The notes under the pieces: model-generated
The model's input: only the letters and a program-made list of their open reading frames with translations
What the model was told of the DNA's origin: nothing
The model's database searches: none
Assembly (NCBI GenBank): GCA_036940085.1
Contig: JALLBK010000982.1
Span: forward strand, 1 to 21,794
DNA: 21,794 nt
Direction of reading: 5' to 3'
Source: Discostella pseudostelligera
Lineage: Eukaryota; Bacillariophyta; Thalassiosirophyceae; Thalassiosirales; Thalassiosiraceae
Made by a program: the position numbers and the translations under genes
In this document: positions 17,949-21,794 of the stretch, one piece after another
Layout of the letters: each line of letters begins with the position of its first letter
How positions within the stretch are numbered: the stretch's first letter is position 1

Positions 17949-18600
17949 TCACATAGTATGTAATAACTCCACCACATTTTGAATCGGTCCATCACCCAAA
18001 CCAAAAAAGTCCAAAACGCTGTCAATAACCCTGCCTGTGGAGTCATCACCATGATAACTCGAGGATGGAGATGAGCAAGTGAACCCAGCCTTGGATGCAT
18101 ATCTACTGTATGAGCAAACTTTTTCTTCTATCTAACCATGTGCGTGAGAAATGCAAGCGTAGCCGCCTGTATTGTCAACACAGCCTTGTGTTGCAAAGGA
18201 GGCAACACCAACTTGTAGATCTGAACCAGCATCGACTTTGATGACCATCGATCCACCCAAATCACCATTGCAGCTTGCACCTTGATTTGCTGAAGCGCAA
18301 AATAAATTGTTGGTGATTGGAAACTGGGCTGCACATTTGTCATAAGGCATGACGCGGACATCAATGATGTTCAACTCATCACTGCCTTCTGAAATTAAAG
18401 GGTTAGCCACAACGTTGCTCCATCCTATTACTGTCCCCAGCATGTTTTGTTTGAGGAAGGAGGGATCTGAGTCAAGTCTGACCATGTTGAATTCTCAACG
18501 TACCCTCTAAGGTCGAAAACAGACACTTTCGTTGCATGAAGTTGGTACGGGGAAATGGCGGGAAAAGATACGCAACGATACTTAACAGCATGAAATTCTT
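17949..18600 (-). pseudogene. Dead 5'-truncated trypsin-like protease paralogue
   Basis: The minus strand encodes the C-terminal half of a chymotrypsin-fold protease close to the gene at 21645-20593. Aligned pieces are GYVENSTW-VRLDSDPS (intact copy GTFDNVNLVKLNSDSS), MPYDKCAAQF, LFCASANQGASCNGDLGG and IEEKVCSYSRYASKAGF (intact IEESVCKYSSFASDAGF), ending in FFGLGDGPI like the intact GLAGDGPV. Defects: everything before the Asp region, including the His, is missing; a one-base deletion near 18484 turns TGGGTC into TGGTC; the nucleophile motif is GDLGG, so Ser is Leu; and the conserved Trp of GWIEE is TAG at 18132-18134. The catalytic Asp also appears lost (alignment-dependent). The frame then stays open to TGA at 17949-17951. 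Its broken 5' end abuts the aminotransferase promoter. Confidence 0.8.
18557..18566 (-). promoter_or_regulatory. E2F-like site before the aminotransferase
   Basis: GGCGGGAAAA on the plus strand reads TTTTCCCGCC on the minus strand, identical to the 9070-9079 box. It lies 116 bp before the ATG at 18682 and inside the remains of the protease pseudogene. Confidence 0.4.
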
Positions 18601-18681
18601 GGTATGGTAGGGCGTGGTAAAGATATTTATCTCTTCTACCACTGGAGCAACATCTGGAAGAGTACGATATTGAGAGAGACG

Positions 18682-20475
18682 ATGGACGAATCATCATCGT
18701 CGTCTTCGCCATCGGCCCTCATACCATCTCTGACATTATTCGTTGGTACGGCGGTGCTACAATGGCGGATTGCGCGGCTGCAGTCTTTGACCCGTTCGAC
18801 GACTGTCAATGCTGCTGCTGCTTTTATGGAGCCTCCTCCTCCGTCGCTCGCCGAGTCCTATTCTCTGTAAGATCTGATGGAGCACACATTCGCGCTCGCT
18901 TGTGTTCATATCATGATATTATGCAGTCTCATGCTTGCTAACATAACAAATTTGTGCTGCATTATATGCCTAAGATATCCTTACGAGGTGGAACGCCTGC
19001 GCTATCAGTTCATGAGTAAATCCATCTCCGTATCTTACTCCAATACCGGACCTCTCCACCTCCGTCGCGGATTCGGCACTCTCCTCATCGATGAAGCTGG
19101 AATTAAATACCTCGACACCCGAAACAATGTAGCACACGTCGGTCACTGTCATCCCGAAATTGTATCTGCCATTACGTATCAGACACAAATGCTTCAGACG
19201 AATACGCGATATGTCCATCCACATTCAGCATTGCTAGCGAGCAAATTAGTAGAACTCATGCCGAGAAACTCGGAGTTGAAAGTTGTGTTCTTCGTGAATT
19301 CGGGGAGTGAGGCGAATGATTTAGCATTGCGGCTTGCCCGTGCCCATGTCCAACAACGAAGGAAGTTGTCAACAACAGGGAGTGCAGATGGCAATAGGAA
19401 CGAATTCGTCATCACCGTCGATCATGCCTCCCATGGTCATACCATGTCAACACTTGATGTCAGTCCCTACAAGCACCGGCAGGGTACTGAAATTGAAAAT
19501 TGTCCCAATCATGTCCGGATGGTGCCTTGTCCAGATGTGTACCGTGGTGAACATGCAACCCGCCATCGCATGAAACGGCAGCGACAACAGTGGCATCGTG
19601 AAAGCGACATGGAGGCCGCAAAGCAATATGCATCTTATGTTGAGCGTGAATGCGAATCCATAAAATCCGATGGCGATGTCGTGAGTGCATTTCTCATGGA
19701 GGGAGGGATGAGTGTGGCAGGAGTCATTTTGCCACCACAAACCTATCTCCGACGATGCATCGATGCAGTACATAAATCAGGGGGGGTGTACATTGCCGAT
19801 GAGGTGCAGACGGGATTTGGACGGTTGGGAAAATGCATGTGGGCTTTTCAATACAGTAATGATGACAACAACAATCCGGGTTGCGACAATTTGGATGACG
19901 ATACCGAAATGAATGATATAATGCCAGATATCGTTACAGTAGGGAAACCTTTCGGTAATGGCATGCCACTCGCCGCCGTTATCACGACACCTACCATTGC
20001 CAACGCCTTTGAATCTTTCGGAGTCGAATACTTCAACACCTTTGCTGGTAGTCCTGTGTGCTGCGCGGCTGGTCTTGCGATGCTTCATGTCCTCACATCG
20101 GAACGTTTGCAGGAGAATGCACTACATGTCGGTAATTTCCTGCTGAACTCGTTCCGCGAGCTGCAATTGCGATGCGAGTACATTGGGGACGTTCGCGGAT
20201 CTGGGTTGTTCATTGGGGTAGAATTAGTGCGAGATAGGGTAACGTTAGAACCAGCAACGGAGGAAACCTCCTTCATCTGCAGCATGCTGAAAGAAAAGTT
20301 CAAGATCCTAACGAGCGTCGATGGTGCACATGACAACGTGATCGTCATCAAGCCTCCCATGGTGTTTTCAATAGAGGATGCTACATTGTTTCTGTCTTGC
20401 TTTGAAAAGGCTTTGGTGAATGAACTACCGACGGCGAAAGATGATCTGGGAAATTTGGGTAGAACGCCTACATGA
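18682..20475 (+). CDS. Class III aminotransferase / phospho-lyase, ETNPPL-like (2 exons)
   Basis: Exons are 18682-18866 and 18975-20475. The 108-bp intron has TCT|GTAAGA, a branch-like TGCTAAC and acceptor CTAAG. The product is 561 residues. After an N-terminal hydrophobic segment (about 11-29) come [34 protein letters not shown] (PLP phosphate loop region), [36 protein letters not shown] with PLP-ring Asp337, and [16 protein letters not shown] with Schiff-base Lys386, then [20 protein letters not shown] and [17 protein letters not shown]. This matches the AGXT2L group, whose human members are ethanolamine-phosphate phospho-lyase and phosphohydroxylysine phospho-lyase, more closely than ornithine- or GABA-type enzymes. 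The likely reaction is PLP-dependent elimination of phosphate and ammonia from phosphoethanolamine to give acetaldehyde; the substrate is not proven. An acidic Asn/Asp insert (about 356-377) is unusual. It runs tail-to-tail into the intact protease. Confidence 0.88.
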
Positions 20476-20592
20476 TTTATGCTCATTTAAGTTTATGAAT
20501 TTTCTATTTTGATACATTGACTACGTAATATCTAACTACCACCTACGACATGACACAACCACAGACACTCTATTGATACCAGTTCAATAAAC

Positions 20593-21645
20593 TTAAACTG
20601 GTCCATCACCCGCCAGCCCAGAAAGGAATTCCAACAAGTCATCGTCATCAGTGTCATCGTCAGTTCCGGATGTTTCCAACTCCTGCGACGAATCATCGTC
20701 TTCGCCGGCAGTGCTTGCCTCTGCACTTTCATCACTGTCGGATATGCCATCGGGCCCAACATAGGTGACAGATTCGCAATTAAATCCAGCATCGGACGCA
20801 AAGCTACTGTATTTGCAAACTGATTCTTCTATCCATCCATACAGTTGAGAAATGCGAGAGTAAACACCGGGGAAGTCAGGTTCGGCGCAGCCATATCCCC
20901 ACGAGACTATGCCAACTTGTATATCTGAACTAGCATCGTCACCTTCGATGATCAACGGTCCACCCGAATCCCCGTAACAGCTGTCACGGACGTAGGCCCT
21001 AGCACAAAGCATATTTTCAGAGATCATACCCTCGAAGGAAATGAAACATCCATCAATTTCTCCTTCACTGGCTTCACATGCTTCGTTGGACATGGTACTG
21101 AGTTGCACACTCATCAGCACATCGCTTACATCGGGATAATCATCATTGAGATTTTTGATTCCCCACCCCATCGTTGTGAGTTCTTGGCTCACAAGAGGAA
21201 CGGAAGAATCGGAGTTGAGTTTTACCAAGTTGACATTGTCAAATGTACCATCCAAAAACACAAGCATGAAATCCTCATCACCCGTGATTGCATAGTTGGG
21301 ATGGGGGAGATCTTGCTTGACATTAAGCTCTTCACCATCAGTAGATTCATTCATGTCATGTTGACCAACCACCACGGTATAGCTCTCCACCTGGCAATGT
21401 GCCGCCGTCATAACGACGTCTTTAGCAATCAACGATCCACCACAAAGGTGCCCATATTCATCTCGCAACGAGACCACGTATGGATAACGACCCTCGACGG
21501 CTTCAGTTCCACCAATGATGCGTGTGTCTAATTCGCGCACATCTGGATGTGAATGTTGACGGCGAAGGAGGGATGACGATGCCGCGGATGTGAAGCGGCA
21601 CTGCCGAGTGAGCAAAAGAAAGGCGGATATGTATTGGATGTGCAT
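20593..21645 (-). CDS. Secreted trypsin-like serine protease (S1A)
   Basis: The intronless product is 350 residues. A signal peptide (about 1-22) and short propeptide precede the activation site TR|IIGGTEAVEGRYPYVVSL at 43. The triad is visible: His83 in MTAAHC, Asp125 in DEDFMLVFL and Ser227 in CYGDSGGPL. Asp221, six residues before the Ser, sits at the S1-pocket position 189, and VSWGYGCAEPDFPGVYSRI supplies the pocket glycines, so cleavage after Arg or Lys is predicted. Paired cysteines fit the trypsin fold. A C-terminal extension of about 75 residues (276-350) has two extra cysteines and then a Ser/Asp/Glu-rich acidic tail ending GLAGDGPV. Diatoms have many such secreted trypsins of unknown substrate. 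It ends 117 bp from the aminotransferase stop codon, tail to tail. Confidence 0.93.
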   Translation of the reverse strand: MHIQYISAFLLLTRQCRFTSAASSSLLRRQHSHPDVRELDTRIIGGTEAVEGRYPYVVSLRDEYGHLCGGSLIAKDVVMTAAHCQVESYTVVVGQHDMNESTDGEELNVKQDLPHPNYAITGDEDFMLVFLDGTFDNVNLVKLNSDSSVPLVSQELTTMGWGIKNLNDDYPDVSDVLMSVQLSTMSNEACEASEGEIDGCFISFEGMISENMLCARAYVRDSCYGDSGGPLIIEGDDASSDIQVGIVSWGYGCAEPDFPGVYSRISQLYGWIEESVCKYSSFASDAGFNCESVTYVGPDGISDSDESAEASTAGEDDDSSQELETSGTDDDTDDDDLLEFLSGLAGDGPV

Positions 21646-21794
21646 TGTGATGAAGACCTTGAAGGGAAGATTGTGAGAGAACTAATGAACATCGAATGGT
21701 GGTGGTTGCAGCATGATGAGCAAGAGACCTTGGTCGTGTGCCAAGTCTGTCGTTGAGGTGCACAAAAGCCGATGCCTGGAGGGACGTTAAATAA
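21646..21794. other. Upstream region of the protease gene
   Basis: The last 149 bp should include the promoter and 5' UTR of the minus-strand protease gene. Nothing recognisable beyond that. Confidence 0.4.

Noticed and set aside
18927..18974. Alternative exon 2 start of the aminotransferase (acceptor ATGCAG at 18926)
   Set aside because: It is in frame, but the TGCTAAC branch-like motif lies downstream of it and just upstream of the CTAAG acceptor at 18974; the extra residues are Cys/Ile-rich and unlike the family.
21503..21763. Minus-strand frame overlapping the protease start
   Set aside because: Shadow of the protease gene in another frame; low-complexity His/Arg-rich translation.
1..21794. 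tRNA, rRNA, CRISPR arrays, bacterial promoters or riboswitches
   Set aside because: I looked for tRNA-type GTTCGA arms, regularly spaced identical repeats and ribosome binding site-operon layout; none was found, and the introns indicate eukaryotic DNA.

Overview
This window looks like nuclear DNA of a diatom, probably a centric one of the Thalassiosira/Skeletonema/Cyclotella type. The support is: short GT-AG introns of about 90-150 bp; a protein with two copies of the diatom-rich DVLxGRGxxxNxHPGNxxFR domain (DUF6824); a SANT-like family that I know from stramenopiles; a Ty1/copia-type Gag fragment of the kind common in diatoms; and secreted trypsin-like and SET proteins. No tRNA, rRNA, CRISPR array or bacterial operon structure was seen. 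Family assignments rest on motif recognition; no database search was run.

Left third (1-5190): a mobile-element graveyard. On the minus strand, 2853 to 288 is one decayed Crypton-like tyrosine-recombinase gene broken by four stop codons and two frameshifts. Three stops are TGA where CGA (Arg) is expected, and the segment is strongly CpG-poor, the footprint of methylated-CpG deamination. Next to it lies a CpG-rich, much better preserved N-terminal piece of a copia-type Gag (3187 to about 3640, plus strand), so relics of at least two ages are juxtaposed. A third broken minus-strand gene of unknown identity fills about 3640-4430.

Middle (5193-17449): ordinary host genes, often in divergent or convergent pairs. 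They are a single-pass membrane protein (5193-5795, +), a two-exon SIP5/DA2-like RING protein with an N-myristoylation-type start and a ubiquitin-interacting motif (8621-6454, -), the LYR-type complex III assembly factor MZM1/LYRM7 (9212-9616, +), a three-exon tandem DUF6824 protein (10509-12007, +), an Mpv17/PMP22 membrane protein (12877-12311, -), a SET-domain protein with a signal peptide (13634-14788, +), a three-exon SANT-like protein (15195-16412, +) and a small basic, probably nuclear protein (17449-16838, -). The DUF6824 promoter carries four G-box-like elements spaced 41, 43 and 42 bp, close to four helical turns. E2F-like TTTTCCCGCC sites sit about 100-155 bp before three start codons.

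Right part (17949-21794): a PLP-dependent class III aminotransferase/phospho-lyase (ETNPPL-like, 18682-20475, +) lies between two copies of a chymotrypsin-fold protease, both on the minus strand. The right copy (21645-20593) is intact, with His, Asp and Ser in place. The left copy (about 18600-17949) is a dead, 5'-truncated paralogue with GDLGG instead of GDSGG, a one-base frameshift and a TGG-to-TAG stop.

The genes do not form an obvious pathway. The most interesting signals are the phased G-box array, the intra-gene DUF6824 duplication with an intron in only one copy, the RING+UIM architecture, the CpG-decayed Crypton, and the protease gene/pseudogene pair around the aminotransferase.
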